Assembly (NCBI RefSeq): GCF_000264375.1
Contig: NZ_AJXW01000043.1
Location: 186,001 to 250,000 of the forward strand
Origin: Rhodanobacter thiooxydans LCS2
GTDB lineage: Bacteria; Pseudomonadota; Gammaproteobacteria; Xanthomonadales; Rhodanobacteraceae
Reading direction: 5' to 3'
DNA length: 64,000 bases
Shown here: positions 63,590 through 64,000 of the stretch, piece after piece
Layout of the letters: every line of letters starts with the position of its first letter
Position numbering within the stretch: the stretch's first letter is position 1
The notes under the pieces: generated by a model
Databases searched by the model: none
What the model was told of the DNA's origin: nothing
The model's input: only the letters and a program-made list of their open reading frames with translations
Translations under genes and position numbers: made by a program

Positions 63590-64000
63590 TTACTCGACCA
63601 CGGCCGGCAGCTTTTCGGCCGCCTTGCAGTCGACCTTCAGCTCGCCGTCCGCCACGCTCAGGCGAACCACGCCACCCTCGGCCAGCTTGCCGAACAAGAG
63701 CTCGTCGGCCAGCGGGCGCTTCACCTTCTCCTGGATCACCCGCGCCATCGGGCGTGCGCCCATCTGCGGATCGAAGCCGTGCTCGGCCAGCCAGCGGCGG
63801 GCGTCCGCGTCCACGTCCAGGCTCACCCGCTTCTCGGTCAACTGGCTTTCCAGTTCGATCAGGAACTTGTCGACCACGCGCAGGATGTGCTCGAAGTCGA
63901 GCGCGGCGAACTGGATGATCGCGTCCAGCCGGTTGCGGAACTCCGGCGTGAAGATGCGGCGGATCACTTCCATCGCGTCCGACTCGTGCTTCTGCTCGAC
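63590..64000 (-). CDS. clpA: ATP-dependent Clp protease ATPase subunit ClpA (3' end)
   Basis: The last 136 codons of ClpA, cut off at the right edge. Visible are the RRIFTPEFRNRLDAIIQF sensor region of the second AAA+ module and LAEHGFDPQMGARPMARVIQE with the sensor-2 GAR. ClpA unfolds substrates for ClpP. The clpA/infA neighbourhood matches that in E. coli. Confidence 0.95.
   Translation of the reverse strand, partial: VEQKHESDAMEVIRRIFTPEFRNRLDAIIQFAALDFEHILRVVDKFLIELESQLTEKRVSLDVDADARRWLAEHGFDPQMGARPMARVIQEKVKRPLADELLFGKLAEGGVVRLSVADGELKVDCKAAEKLPAVVE

Overview
The window is a high-GC, densely coded chromosomal segment of a gammaproteobacterium. The ZipA, Xanthomonad-style EPSP synthase and SerC-PheA-AroA neighbourhood, the ImuA-ImuB-DnaE2 cassette and the GGCGGGCAC-type extragenic palindromes suggest Xanthomonadales (Rhodanobacter/Dyella/Xanthomonas relatives). 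This placement is inferred from protein character and gene order only; no search was run.

Region 1 (1-12460) is a DNA-repair and damage-tolerance block. Ku (partial, minus strand) and a three-domain LigD ligase form a bacterial end-joining pair, separated by a histone-like DUF6496 protein and a stress-type dehydrogenase. A UdgX-type uracil-DNA glycosylase follows LigD. On the minus strand lexA2-imuA-imuB-dnaE2 form an SOS mutagenesis operon behind a 24-bp perfect palindrome that is probably the LexA operator. A poxvirus-type topoisomerase IB gene lies just downstream, 51 bp after dnaE2.

Region 2 (12784-33444) is mostly housekeeping: msrB-msrA, zipA, smc, a BolA-like protein, YciI, lysS, prfB with a programmed +1 frameshift, asnB, recJ, an ABC-F ATPase, the agmatine-to-putrescine pair aguA-aguB and a TraB-family membrane protein. 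Upstream of asnB is a short ORF very rich in asparagine codons, followed by a terminator and a possible antiterminator pairing. It looks like an amino-acid attenuation leader for asparagine synthesis.

Region 3 (33613-52830) starts with a tRNA-Leu(UAA) gene interrupted by a 229-nt group I intron. Next to it is a 17-kb minus-strand accessory operon. It combines a hydantoin-racemase-like protein, SnoaL-like protein, CaiB CoA-transferase, HMG-CoA-lyase-like protein, a YCF48/RND/DUF1302/DUF1329 envelope module, hydantoinase A and B, an isochorismatase-fold amidase, a lipoprotein and a LeuC/LeuD-like hydro-lyase. A PrpR-type sigma-54 activator lies at its 3' end, and a sigma-54 promoter with a good GG-N10-GC core lies in front of its first gene. 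The simplest reading is a regulated catabolic and uptake/efflux island for a cyclic amide or related organic acid; the substrate is unknown.

Region 4 (52830-64000) begins with about 0.9 kb of unrecognised DNA. Then come an HU-like protein with long basic tails, tRNA-Cys and two identical tRNA-Gly genes, pgsA, uvrC, kdsB, aroA, pheA, serC, an FHA protein, a polyhydroxyalkanoate-system protein, infA and the 3' end of clpA. The orders uvrC-pgsA-tRNA-Gly-tRNA-Cys and clpA/infA match the classical enterobacterial arrangement.
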